In this document: one piece after another, positions 9,961 through 20,648 of the stretch | How the letters are laid out: each line of letters starts with the position of its first letter | Position numbering within the stretch: position 1 is the stretch's first letter | Program-made: the position numbers and the translations under genes | The notes under the pieces: model-generated | The model's input: only the letters and a program-made list of their open reading frames with translations | What the model was told of the DNA's origin: nothing | Databases searched by the model: none | Assembly: GCA_021397845.1 (NCBI GenBank) | Contig: CM038044.1 | Span: forward strand, 99,136,942-99,200,941 | Length of the DNA stretch: 64,000 bases | DNA from: Areca catechu | Taxonomy: Eukaryota > Streptophyta > Magnoliopsida > Arecales > Arecaceae | Direction: 5' to 3'

Positions 9961-10617
9961 ATTCTCCCTGGATGGGAGGAACTCGACCCTATCGAGTAAG
10001 GGTTAGTCTGACTCTGGTACTACTTTAATAGGTCCGGGTCGATGCATTGCAGATCCTCTTGAGTGATCCACGAGTCCTGAGATTTTGGTCGACCTTGCCA
10101 ATGAACCAAATAATACTGGTAGCCTCTGTTCTAGGTAGTAACAACCTAGTCATCCAGAATATGCTCAATCCATTCTCGTCACTCAGGTAAATTGATTGGT
10201 GGACACTCGGGTGAAGGTTCTCTCTCAAGAATTGGGTTAGGTCGAAATGGCTCACTAGGTATCATTGCTGGCTCCCTATACTCAACTGGATCTGAAATGT
10301 TGAAGGTTGAGCTAATGTTAAATTCGAGTGGTAACTCGAGACATAGGTGTTAGGTCCAACTTTCTTTATCACCTTGAAAGGTCTAGCACCATGGGCATTT
10401 AACTTATTCATGGGAGAAACCATTCAGGTCTAAGGCTAATCATCACGTAGTCTCCCTCTGTAAACTCTTTAACTCATTTTTCAGGAATTAGCCATAGGCA
10501 TTTAAGTTTCATCACTTAGATGCAAATTTCTAACATGTTATGCATATGACTCGTACCAACACCTAATAAATTACAGGTTTGACTATGCATTCCTATCGAA
10601 AGGAATTTATTAAATCT
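9961..10617 (-). pseudogene. G1 integrase C-terminus and chromodomain-like remnant
   Basis: The minus-strand translation contains a PPEFGIS-like stretch, FNISDLVEYREP, a Pro/Glu-rich linker (ECPPINLPE), and a chromodomain-like segment ending YYLVHWQGRPKSQDSWI near 10060-10120. This is the usual 3' end of chromovirus-type gypsy pol, where the chromodomain guides integration. Several frameshifts and stops break it. The polypurine tract (minus-strand reading of 9961-9980) follows. Confidence 0.6.
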
Positions 10618-11845
10618 TTAAATACAACTTTGTGCTTGACCCTTGGTTGGTGGGTGACATGCAGATGAAAATTTTACATGGACTCCTAATAAATGCCATA
10701 AGGTCTTCCAGAAATAGGTAGCAAATCTAACATGCTCAAAGGATTTATGCAACCTATTAACCTCAACAAAGTGTAATCGAGTGGTTTTAAAAGCATTGGA
10801 AGCCTTAGGATAGTGTAGAAAATAAGAAGAGGATTCGTGGAATAGTCCTTGATTAATGGGGATGACCTTAAGGTTTGGGCATTGATTTATATCTATAGGC
10901 AATAAAATGTCCGCTTTATGGAAGGATGAGTCAGCAATTTCAGGAAAGAGATCTTTAACTAGGACTAAAGGAGTGAATTTTTCCTGAGGGTACTAAATCG
11001 AAGAAACCAAGCCCTTACTAATTTCTTCTTGTTCTTGAATTTCAAAACTATGCTCTATAATTTGATTCTCTTCTAGTATTTCTTCAGGTAAAGCCCTAGT
11101 AGTAGCAGTGTTATACTCCTCATAGTTCTCTTCCTCTAATTGTCCTTCCAATACAGCTTCAGTTTGAGTATTTTCTAGTCATCTAGTCTGTGTCTGCCAT
11201 GTATATTGCCTCTTCAATGTCATCCTTGTGAACAAATGGGATAGTAGGGGTGGGTCGGCTAAGGAAAACTTGACTAGTACTCGACTTATATCCAGGTGAA
11301 CTAATCCTATTGGATTTGAGTCGATGGGTTATGGGCTCCCTCTGCTCATAGGACAAGGGTAGATACTTTTCTCTAAGTTTGATCTTCATGGTTCTCCATG
11401 TGGCTATGGGGATGTCACTTCTCTGACGATAAATGTGCTCAACATTTCTCCAACACAACCTAGCTTGTCAAACTAACCTACGTTTAGCAAATTTGAACTT
11501 CATCTTTTCCGACATCTCATACCATTCAAAATATTGATCCATGTCATTCTTCCAATCAATATACACCTTACCTTCTAGATTCCCATCAAAGGTGGGTGCA
11601 TCGAGGCGAATGTTCCTAAGGGCTCTTTCCTCCGAATCAGTGAAGTCTTGGTCTGGGTGTCTATGGTCATGTTCAGGGGTGGGATCATGGCGATGGGTTC
11701 TGGGACCAAGGGGAGTTGGTCTAGGTGATTTAGGTTTAGTACGGGCCTTACGGGTCTCTTCAAGGGTCATGATTCGCTCCTCCATTTAGTCAAACCTATT
11801 GTTTAGTTGTTTGCATTATTCAGTCATGGTTCTCAACAAAGTTTT
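10618..11845 (-). pseudogene. G1 gag / unknown region / integrase-fragment chain
   Basis: From the S2 insertion leftward: gag N-terminal part (11785-11468) with DAPTFDGNLEGKVYIDW and DQYFEWYEMSEKMKFKFAK, the Retrotrans_gag signature; its continuation (11458-11183) with ATWRTMKIKLREKYLPLSY; then about 110-130 codons I do not recognise (ending SFHKADILLPIDINQCPNL and FHESSSYFLHYPKASNA); then FATYFWKTLWHLLGVHVKFS-ACHPPTKG, a piece of integrase core after the second catalytic Asp. The zinc knuckle, protease, RT and RNase H are missing. G2 has the same chain (25238-26099), so it predates the copies and is not local decay. The gag start is across the S2 insertion, at 22305. Confidence 0.6.
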
Positions 11846-13405
11846 TATTGCCTAGGTGGCTTTTCCAAAAGGAGGGTGAATTGAAAATTTAAAAAAATTA
11901 AACAAAAATATGCTCTTTTAAATCTACTTTAGTGTGATAGTGCTGTGATTCAAATAAATAAGAGCAAAAGCAGATGCAAATAGGGAAAGGCATAATACAA
12001 ACACAGCAAGTTATAGTGGTTCGGAGCAACCCAGCTCCTATGTCCACTACTCAAGATACAACTTGGGATTTCTACTATATTTACCACCGGAATATAGTCG
12101 GATTGTTTTACTAGGCTCACAATCCAAACCTAACTTGGTTTTTCAACCGGGCTCACCAAAAACCCAACACTTGGTTTTGCACAGGATCACCAAGAACCTA
12201 ACTTGGTTTTGAACAGGATCACCAAGAACCTACTTGGTTTTTAAACCGGGCTCACCAATAACCCAACAACTCATAAAAAGAGTTAAAGAAAAGAAGTAAC
12301 AAAATAACAAACTAATGTTGTTTGATGGTTATCAATGCAACTCGAGAGAAGCTTTCTTAATTGCACTTTAATGCTCTTTAGTGGCTTCTTCAACTTCTTC
12401 AATGTAAACTTCAAGCTTCAAATTGGAGTTGGTGAAATCTTGAAGATTGACTTGAATGCTCTCTTTAGTGCTCTCTTGATCACAAGCTCATTAAATGTTC
12501 AACTAAGCATTAGCATTTGAAAAGTTATCCCATACTCTCAATTATAGAGTCTTGTACTCTTCTTAAGTGAAAATAGTCATTGTAGACCATTGGGATGTGA
12601 CATTTGACCATTGGATTACTTTTCAAATTCAGAAATGGAGTGCTCGAACTAGCCGTTACTTGCTTGGAATCGACCTTCAAGTCGGCTCGGATCCCTCGAG
12701 TTGGCTCAAATTCTCAAAGAAGTTCTAGTCGAGTCATCTCAGTTTCACAGGTCTTCAAAACTGTACTCTAGAAGAGTCGGCTCTTCTCATTAGAGTCGAC
12801 TCGCCTAGTTATTCTTTCATAACTAATTTTTCATGAACTCTAGAGGAGTCAGCTCGAACTCTGAAGGGTTGACTCAAATGTCTGACTGAATGTATGAGTC
12901 GGCTCGGACTTCCTTCGGGTCAGCTCGCTTGTCTGATTTAGGAAATGGTACTCTGGACGAGTCGGCTCAGGTTCCTACGAGTTGGCTTGGACTCTACATG
13001 CCAGATCCTTCATGCGTGCCATGAACTAGAGTTAGCTCCATTTACTTGAGTCGGCTCTGATGAATTTTTCAGAAAATCTTCCATTTATTTTCCAGATTAC
13101 ATCCAGTAACATTTTTAACATTCAAGATACTTCACAACTCAACTAACAATTATATCTAAGAGATTTAAGCTTGAAAACACATAGAAGTAATCCATTTTTG
13201 AGAATTTTTCTTTAATTTATCTTTTGGGCTCTTCTTTACATGACACATTTACAATACAACTCATAACACATAATAAGATTGTAGGAGTTGCAATTGGGTA
13301 TATAGATCATCCTACAAAAACTTATAATTTACTTGAAGAGTTGTTAGTATGACAAATGCATGCTCCAATATTTTGTTTTCATCAAAATCACTCAAGGGGT
13401 CAATA
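11846..13405 (-). repeat. 3' LTR of S2
   Basis: Similar to the 5' LTR at 20649-22228 along its whole length (1560 versus 1580 bp). It carries the reversed motif array (GTCGGC at 12681, 12776, 12898, 12961 and 13050) and the tandem repeat block (about 12120-12260). Its outer base pairs are mutated: TATTG where the 5' LTR has TGTTG, and CAATA where it has CAACA. Confidence 0.85.
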
Positions 13406-13406
13406 A

Positions 13407-13419
13407 TCTCCCCCTTTTT
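13407..13419 (-). promoter_or_regulatory. Polypurine tract of S2
   Basis: TCTCCCCCTTTTT on the plus strand reads AAAAAGGGGGAGA in element orientation, directly before the 3' LTR. Confidence 0.75.
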
Positions 13420-13534
13420 GATGATGACAAAACACCGGGCATGGAAAACCTTTATAGTTACATGTGTAAAAGTATATTTAAAAATAAGTATAGACATGTA
13501 TGAGTTGTATACTAAGAATGTATTTGAAATCAAT

Positions 13535-13631
13535 GTATCAGAGCTTGCATATAGACAATGTATCAGAATATTTGAAATATGATCAATATGTATCAGAGCT
13601 TTTAGGAATAAGTTTAATATTTATCAGAGCT
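13535..13631 (-). repeat. GCTCTGATA repeats complementary to the primer binding site (S2 3' UTR)
   Basis: On the plus strand TATCAGAGCT occurs exactly at 13536, 13591 and 13622, with a diverged TATCAGAATA at 13561; spacing is 25-31 bases. In element orientation these read AGCTCTGATA and can pair with the S2 PBS (GTATCAGAGC). Matches S1 at 7032-7149. Confidence 0.6.
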
Positions 13632-14126
13632 TTCAGTATATATAAGTGCTTGTTCATTTTGCAAAGAGCATCAAAGCTAAATCAAATTAAAGCTTGTTCA
13701 GAGCTAATAATGGATAACCATTGACACTATATTAGAGCACAGCAGTTAGAGCAAATTTATTAGAGCAAATATAAGCAAGTTTCATTGCAAAATTGATGTC
13801 AATTTTTCAAAATTCTCATCCTTGTATATTTTCCATGCATTGACAATATTTATATCATTGTTCTCCCCCTTTTTATCATTAATCAAAAAGGTGGTCAATT
13901 AAATTCATTCTCCCCCTTTGTTAAGTACAGAAAGCATGGTTTTTGAAATAGAATGAGAAGATTGAAAACATCGTTTGAGATAATTTCACTTTTAAAAAGA
14001 TTTGATAATCTATTAAAGTAAAGATACCATTGCAAACACAATAAGAGAGAAACAAACACTTTCATTTCATTCAATGATTTTCAATACACATTACAAAAAG
14101 TTGAAAGCAAAAATACAAACATTGGT
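13632..14126 (-). other. Remaining S2 3' UTR
   Basis: Non-coding, with CTCCCCCTTT blocks near 13863 and 13912 (GGGGGAGA in element orientation) like those in S1. No gene seen. Confidence 0.55.
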
Positions 14127-16063
14127 CTATTCATTATCACTAGGCAGTTCTACAATAGGTTCTACTAGTTCTACTTTAATGTTTGCACTAGTGCTAGTGG
14201 ATGGTCCAGGTGGTGGCATAGAAGAGATAGGATCAACAAAAGGTGGCTGAGTGGACTGAGGTGGAGCCTATCTAAGATGTGGTGCAGGTTGCCTAGGGTG
14301 AGGTGCAGTCTGACTAGGAGGAGGTGCCTGCTATCTGGGAGTAGAAGTGTAGGTTGCTATAACAGTAGTGGATAGCTGATATAGGGTCACCCATACTGAA
14401 TTGAGCTCTTCTTTCATCTTCTTCATCCCTGTGTTGAGTGCAACTAGCTCACTTGCTTGGGCATTAGCAAATGCCTCTGTAGATCCTCTCAGTCTCCCAA
14501 ATCACCTCTAAGAATGCCAACCCCTTTAGTGTAATCATCTTCTACTTTCTTTTCTTGCTCCATAGAACCCATCCTGTAACTCATCTTTCTCAATTTAGTT
14601 CTGAACTCTTCAATGCTGTGATCAACAAATTTTTTAATTTCTTCAGAAGCTGCCTTGAAAGAATCTGTGGTAGACTGTAAATCTACCTGAGGTGCAGGTC
14701 CTGTGGACTGAACACTATCCACCCTGGAGTGAAGATGTCTGATCTCATCATGTATGTCATCAAGTTTGGTTTTGATTGTTTGGCAAAGGTTGCCAAACAT
14801 CGAACCAAAAGAGCTGGTCAGGGTTTGAGTAAGTAGTCTCATTTGATCTGCAATGAAGTCCTAAGACACTGAAGCTCCTAATGTATCAACAGATGGTCCC
14901 TGAGCAGAAGTAGTCACAGAAGGTGCAGGTGGTGGAGCTAGTGGAGATGTAGGTACTGTAGGTGGAGGTCCTGGAGAGATCCTGTGACTCCCATACTCTC
15001 TATGATCTGTCTCCATAGCATCATCAACAATAGGCTCAGTAGTAGCAGGCTCAACAATAGTAGAGGTAGTGGTAGTCTCCTCAAATGTAGAAGGTCCAGT
15101 AGTAGTATCAGTGATAATCTTCCTGGGTAGCTGCTAATGATCATCATCATCCTCATCACTGCTGGATGATCCAATAGCCCTCAGATCTGCTCTCTTTTTC
15201 CTCCAAGCTCTTTTAGTTAGTTGATATCCCATTTGTTGTGAAGATTTGGAGGAGTAGGTATCAGTGTGGCGAAGGGGCCTACCATCTTCACCATCTAGAT
15301 TCACTCTGGAGGCCTGGAAAAATAAGGTAAGAACCATTCCATAAGGCAAATAGGCCTTCACTTTCCTGACTGCTTCTTTCATCTGCAGTAGCATAATGTG
15401 AGGTAAGTTGAGGGCCTTCCCCTCAATTACATGCCCCATAAAGCTAAGATCCCTCTCACTTACCCAATCAAACCTTCCAGTTCTCGTGAGAAAGATCCTA
15501 CCAATAAAATTATGCAATAGTCTCATTTCAAGGGACAATGTATTAGCCATTACATTACCAATACTGCTCACATCTTCCCTGTTCAAAATTGTCCCGAGGG
15601 TTTTCTCCTTATCTTTCAGAATTAAGTGTCTCAAACCCTCATTTGGCATTTCAAGTGTGCTACTCAGTCTTTCCTCAGTCATAATAATTCTCTTCCCCTT
15701 AACTATAGACTCAATGTGCTATTCTTCTAATCTTAAATTTTCATAAAAACTCCTTACCAAATTTGGATAGGTTGGCACATTTAGGAAACAAAAGAAGCTC
15801 CAACCCTGGTCTTCAATTAGATCTCCAATTCGTAGCCCTAGCACTTTCAAGAATGAAAAGATGATTCTTCTTTTGCTTGTCACAGGTTGGTTGGACATTG
15901 AAACGGGTTGTCTCGGAGAAGGAGCTGCAATAGGTTCCATTTCTTGATCTTCCATTTCAACTGACCAAGTCGGCTCTTCTTGTCGATGCCTCGTCCTCCT
16001 TTCCATTTCAACAAAAGGTTCGACTCTTTTTGATCTCTTTTTAATGGCCCTTTTTGGAGCCAT
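14127..16063 (-). pseudogene. S2 extra ORF downstream of pol (putative plant transposon / env-like protein)
   Basis: Nearly full length, about 640 codons. It starts MAPKRAIKKRSKRVEP at 16063, a basic N-terminus suited to a nuclear localisation signal. A globular helical region follows with LRIGDLIEDQGW, then LLHNFIGRIFLTRTGRFDWVSE, then VRKVKAYLPYGM. Next come an acidic SSSSDEDDDD run (about 15160), a Pro/Ser/Thr-rich linker (about 15130-14850), a heptad-like segment (14842-14489) with MSYRMGSMEQ, and a Pro/Gln-rich tail ending near LPSDNE at TAG 14127-14129. Damage: an in-frame TAG near 15717 and frame changes near 15130 and 14490. I see no clear signal peptide or transmembrane helix, so 'env-like' refers to position only. 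Function unknown; the S1 copy shows it is a family feature. Confidence 0.65.
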
Positions 16064-16519
16064 TGCATGAGCTCAAGAAGAATGCTAGACAACAAGCCAA
16101 AAAAGGGAGGTCTTGATGGTTGGAAGGGATTTTCAGGTCGGAAGCAAGGGTTCTAAGGTAGTAGAAAGTGAACTCTTAAGGCATAAATTCCTTGATTAAG
16201 TCCTACAGCTCTATTAAAAAATTGCCTGCCCGACATCCAAGTCAGCTCGAGAAGCCCTAATTTGCTCGAGTCGACTCGAGCAGAGATAAAAAAAGACTTA
16301 ATCAGGAATTCGAGTTAGCTTGACTTGAGCACAGAAGCTCGAGTCAACTCGAACCAGAACTCTCCAGAAGAGTTGAAAAGGTTCAGAATTGAAATTTAAT
16401 GGCAGAAATTTGCAAGAAAAGATGGTTAATGATCTTGGTTTGATGTAGGAGGCTTTCTAGATAATGTTTCCTTAAATTTTGAAGAGATTAGGTTAGGTTT
16501 TCTAAAGAGGATCACAAAG
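16064..16519 (-). other. S2 spacer between pol and the extra ORF, with GAGTCGACTC-type motifs
   Basis: No ORF is supported. Several motifs resembling the LTR array occur at about 16245-16350 (GCTCGAGTCGACTCGAGCAG near 16260, CGAGTTAGCTTGACTTGAGC, CTCGAGTCAACTCGAACC). The equivalent S3 spacer (63834-64000) also carries GAGCCGACTCGAG. It lies 200-350 bp upstream of the ORF start. Confidence 0.5.
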
Positions 16520-17770
16520 TCCTAATTATTTCTAATCATTTCAAATCTATTTTGATTGAGAGGTTTAGTGAAAATGTCAGAAAGTTGGTTTTCAGTAGGA
16601 ATAAATTCAAGCATAATGTTACCATTCAAAATATGATCTTTAATAAAATGATGTCTAATTTCTATGTGCTTTGTTCTAGAATGCTGAATTGGATTTTTAG
16701 ACAAATTTATAGCACTTGTGTTATCATATTTGATAGAAATCTTAGATTGTGTAACATCAAAGTCTTCTAGTTGTTGTTTAATCCATAACACTTGTGCACA
16801 ACAACTCCCAGTAGCAACATACTCTGCCTCAGCAGTAGACAGTGCTACCGAGTTTTGTTTCTTATAGTACCATGAGATTAAATTTAACCCTAGAAATTAG
16901 CATGTGCAATTAGTGCTTTTTCTATCTATTTTGCATCCACCATAATCAGCATCAGAAAATCAAATCAAATTTAATGAAGAATGCTTTGAATACCATAGAC
17001 CTAAGTTACTTGTTTCTCTTAGATATCTTATAATTCTTTTTACAGCAAGCATATGTGATTCTTTTGGATTAGATTGAAATCTTGCACAAACCCATACGCT
17101 AAACAAGATATCAGGTCTACTAGCAGTCAAGTACAACAGAGATCCAATCATACCTCGATATAGCTTTTGATTAATGTTGGTGCCATCTCCATCTTTATCC
17201 AATCTGCAGGTAGAGCTCATGGGTGTGCTTATTTCTTTGCTTGTCTTCATACCAAACTTCTTGATGATTTCTTTAATGTATTTGGCTTGGTTTATGAAGA
17301 TCCCTTCCTTTGATTATTCTACTTGAAGTCCAAGGAAGTAGTTTAATTCACCCATTAGACTCATCTCAAATTCACCCCGCATCAACTCAACAAATTCCCC
17401 ACAAAGTTTTTTGTTAGCTGCACCAAATATAATATCATCAATATAGATTTGTACAACTAATATATCATTATCTTCCTTTTTGATAAAAAGAGTTTTATCA
17501 ACATTCCCTCTTGCAAAATCATTTTCAAGCAGGAATTTACTTAATCTATCATACCAAGCTCTAGGTGCTTATTTTAGACCATACAATACTTTATTAAGTT
17601 TAAATACATGATTTAGAAAAGCATGACTTTCAAAACCTGGTGGCTGTTTTATAAAAACTTGTTCATAAATATAACCATTCAAAAATCCACTTTTCAAATC
17701 CATTTGAAAAAGTTTGAAATTCATGTAGCAAGCAAATGCAAGAAGTAATCAATGGCCTCTAGTCTTGTAT
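16520..17770 (-). pseudogene. S2 reverse transcriptase (C-terminal part) and RNase H
   Basis: The minus strand encodes copia RT with FKLFQMDL, QVFIKQPPGFESHAF, APRAWYDRLSKFLLEND, and the catalytic box VVQIYIDDIIFGA near 17440. It then gives MGELNYFLGLQVE, LYRGMIGSLLYLTASRPDI, and the RNase H part with STAEAEYVATGSCCAQ, YDNTSAINLSKNP and RTKHIEIRHHFIKDH. The first part of RT is missing: the frame runs from integrase straight into TYAPI near 17765. In-frame stops (for example APRAW preceded by a stop near 17575, and near 16905) make it inactive. In a live element it copies the genomic RNA and removes the RNA strand. Confidence 0.8.
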
Positions 17771-18723
17771 GGGTGCATAGGTGTCATCAAAAATTGATTT
17801 TCTAATGGAGAAGTTATGATCAATGCCATTTTCTGTGCAATAATCATCGAAAAATTGATTTTCAAATTCCGTGTTGTGATCACTCCTAATAGAAACTATT
17901 GAAAGGATTTTCTGATTTGAAATTTTTTTATGAAATTTTTGAAAAACTTTAAAAGTTCCATCTTTATGAGCAATAAACAAAATCCAAGTAAATCTAGAGA
18001 AATCATCTACTATCACAAGAGCATATTTCATACCACCTAGGCTTGTAGTCCTAGTTGGTCCAAATAAGTCCATGTGAAGTAGCTTAAGGGGTCTAAAAGT
18101 TGAAATCAAATTTTTGAATTTGAAACTTCCCTTAGTTTGTTTACCTAATTTGAAAGCATCATAAACATGTTCAAAATCTACTTTAAATTTAGGCAAACCT
18201 CTGACAAGATTCTTAGTAATTAACTTGGCAATAGTGTGCATGCTAGCATGACCTAATCGTCTATGCCAAAGTAAACAAGACTCCTTGGTTTTAGCATTCA
18301 TTGCTACTATACTGGAACTGCTAGACATAACTAGATCATTAAGATCTACTACATAAATTTTCTAAGTCTATGTCCAATGAATTTGTTGCCAGAATTAAGA
18401 GAGTTTGTTACAATACACATAAATGATTCAAAGACAACCTTGAAGCCTTTATCACATAATTGACTAATACTTAACAAATTATGCTTCAATTTGTCTACTA
18501 GCAATATATTTTCAATAAAAAATATAGGGGTCAATTTGATCTTACCAATGCCGATTATTTTTTCCTTGCCATTATCTCCAAAGGTTACCAAACCTCCTTC
18601 TTTCATCTTTAGGATGATAAATTGATCTTTGTCATCCATCATATGCCTTGAACAACCACTGTCAAGATACCATTTTTTCTTCAATTTTTGGGCTGCAAGA
18701 CATTCTTGCAAAATAATCAACAA
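17759..18723 (-). pseudogene. S2 protease, GAG-pre-integrase and truncated integrase
   Basis: The aspartic protease box is WYLDSGCSRHM near 18660, with the catalytic DSG intact. The pre-integrase segment is LLWHRRLGHASMHTI (about 18270). Integrase core follows with LLHMDLFGP (first Asp, about 18080) and SIRSDHNTEFEN (second Asp, about 17890). After IDHNFS the frame jumps to FDDTYAPI of RT at 17760-17790. The third catalytic Glu (NGVVER in S3 near 61670) and the integrase C-terminus are therefore deleted. A stop near 18345 splits protease and integrase segments. Confidence 0.8.
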
Positions 18724-20603
18724 GTTCTTTTAGGTACCCAAGCTATCTTGGGTCCTTGCAGGTTAGCAGAGATGGTTCCTTTGGGAACCCAAATTTTTCG
18801 TACTTTGCTTTTAGCATTTCTAAAAATATTACATTGAAAGGCCTTATGTCCTATCCTTTTGCAAGTATAATAAACAATTCTTGAATTCTGAAAGGATGTA
18901 AACTTAGAAGTTCTAGGAATAGATGTAGATGCAGAAACATTTGACTTCAAAGATTCTTGATTTGAAAACTTAGGAATATACTTTGAAGTTCTAGAAATGG
19001 ATATTGAAGGATTCGAAACAAAAGCTTTTTGAGATAAACCTTTTGGAATGTAAGCTTTTGAAGGTATAAACTTGGTAGCTGAAATTCCATTTGCATTAGA
19101 AGAGTGGTAACCAATTCCAGCCATATTGTCAGAAATTCTTTGTTCCTTTAAAATCAACTCAAGCTTATTTGAACTTAATGTAAGTTTTTCAACCAATGGC
19201 TTGAGTTTTTCAACCTCCTTTTTCAAATCATTATTTTTAATAGTCAAAGCTTTGTTTTTCTCAAGACATGCATTTTTCTTAATTTCCAAAGCTTTGTTCT
19301 TTTCAGAAAAGACACGTAAATCTTTTTGCAATAAATTATTCTTTTCTGAAATCTCTTCCTTTTCTTTTAGTAAAGAATCATTGATATTTTTTAAAGCTCT
19401 AATCTTTACTCTAACCTTTTTAAATTCAGATAATAAGTCATGAAATGTAGAATTTAATTCATTAAAAGTAAATTCTATTTGAGGTTTGGGGGATGTTACC
19501 TTGTCTTCGAGACCCATAAGACATAGATTGGCAGTTTTTGTGGTCTCTTCTTCTTTCGTTGAAGTCAAATCCTCACTATTGCTCCAAGTAGCAACCATCA
19601 CTTTCTTTTTCTTCTTCCTCAATGTCTTCTTTAGTAAAGGACAGTCTGGATGAATATGCCCTGGTTTCTTACATTCATAGCATGTGGGCATTTGTTCCTT
19701 TTCTTTCTCTTATTCCTTGTCCTTGTCCTTACTATGTTCCCCTTTCTTGTGAAACTTTCTAAAGTATCTTCCTTTCCTCTTTTCCATAAATCTTCTAAAT
19801 CTCCTCACGATCATAGTGATATCTTCATCTTCCAAGTCATCTTCAGAGGAGGAGCAGCCTTCTTTCGATTCATCATCTTGTTTCTTTGAGTCTAATGCAG
19901 CTTTGAAGGTGATTATTTTCTTCTTCTTCTGATCATCTTCAATTCTATGCTGCATGGCCAATTCATGTGTGATGAGAGAACCCAGCAGTTCATCTAGTGT
20001 TAGAGTGTTTAGATCTTTTGCTTCCTAGATGGCAATTACTTTGGGGTCCCATTTATCTAGAAGTGATTTTATAATCTTCTATACCAAGTCTGCATTTGAG
20101 TAAACCCTGCCAAGACTTTACAAACCTTCAATAATATCTGTAAATCATGAAAACATGGCAGAGATAGTTTCAGTTTGTTCCATTTTAAATAATTCATAAT
20201 TATGAACTAGAAGATTGATTTTGGAGGTCTTCACTTGGAATGTTCCTTCATGAGTCACCTCGAGTTTATCCCAGATTTTCTTTATGGATGAGTAAATAGA
20301 AACTCGGTTGAACTCTTTTGCATCCAAAGCATAATATAATAAATTCATGGCTTTGGCATTCAACTCCCCCATTTTCATGTCAAGTTCATCCCAATCCTCT
20401 TCAGGTTTTGGGACATCCACATCATCAATTTTAATAATAGATATTTGTGGACCCTTATGAATGACCTTCCACAACTGAAAATCTATAGCTTGAATGTATA
20501 TCTTCATTCTAGCTTTCTAGTATGAATAATTTATGCCAGTGAATAGTGGAAGTCTATTAGTAGATTGGCCTTCGATCAAAGAAGTACTCATGGGATGAGC
20601 CAT
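18717..20603 (-). pseudogene. S2 gag (copia type) with zinc knuckle
   Basis: It starts MAHPMSTS at 20603, 31 bases after the PBS. A copia gag capsid region follows: DFQLWKVI, DVPKPEEDWDE, KIWDKLEVTHEGTFQVK. Then a charged segment and the zinc knuckle CYECKKPGHIHPDC (about 19641-19682). A long Lys/Glu/Asn-rich coiled coil comes next (about 19440-19120), and a second knuckle-like box YYTCKRIGHKAFQC (about 18840-18870) whose first Cys is Tyr. Length and order fit SIRE-type Gag, which is longer than usual for copia. Stops at about 20517 (Trp to TAG) and 20144 and a frame change near 19960-19700 break it. Confidence 0.8.
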
Positions 20604-20634
20604 CAATCTTTACTCTAGTAAATTCAGAGACACT

Positions 20635-20646
20635 GCTCTGATACCA
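20635..20646 (-). promoter_or_regulatory. Primer binding site of S2 (initiator tRNA-Met)
   Basis: GCTCTGATACCA on the plus strand reads TGGTATCAGAGC in element orientation, the standard plant tRNA-iMet primer site, two bases from the 5' LTR end. Confidence 0.85.
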
Positions 20647-20648
20647 GT

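Noticed and set aside
20635..20646. tRNA-Met-like sequence as a tRNA gene
   Set aside because: Only the 12-base 3' end is present, next to an LTR; it is a primer binding site. The same applies at 23205, 29460, 38518, 42474, 53229 and 58818.
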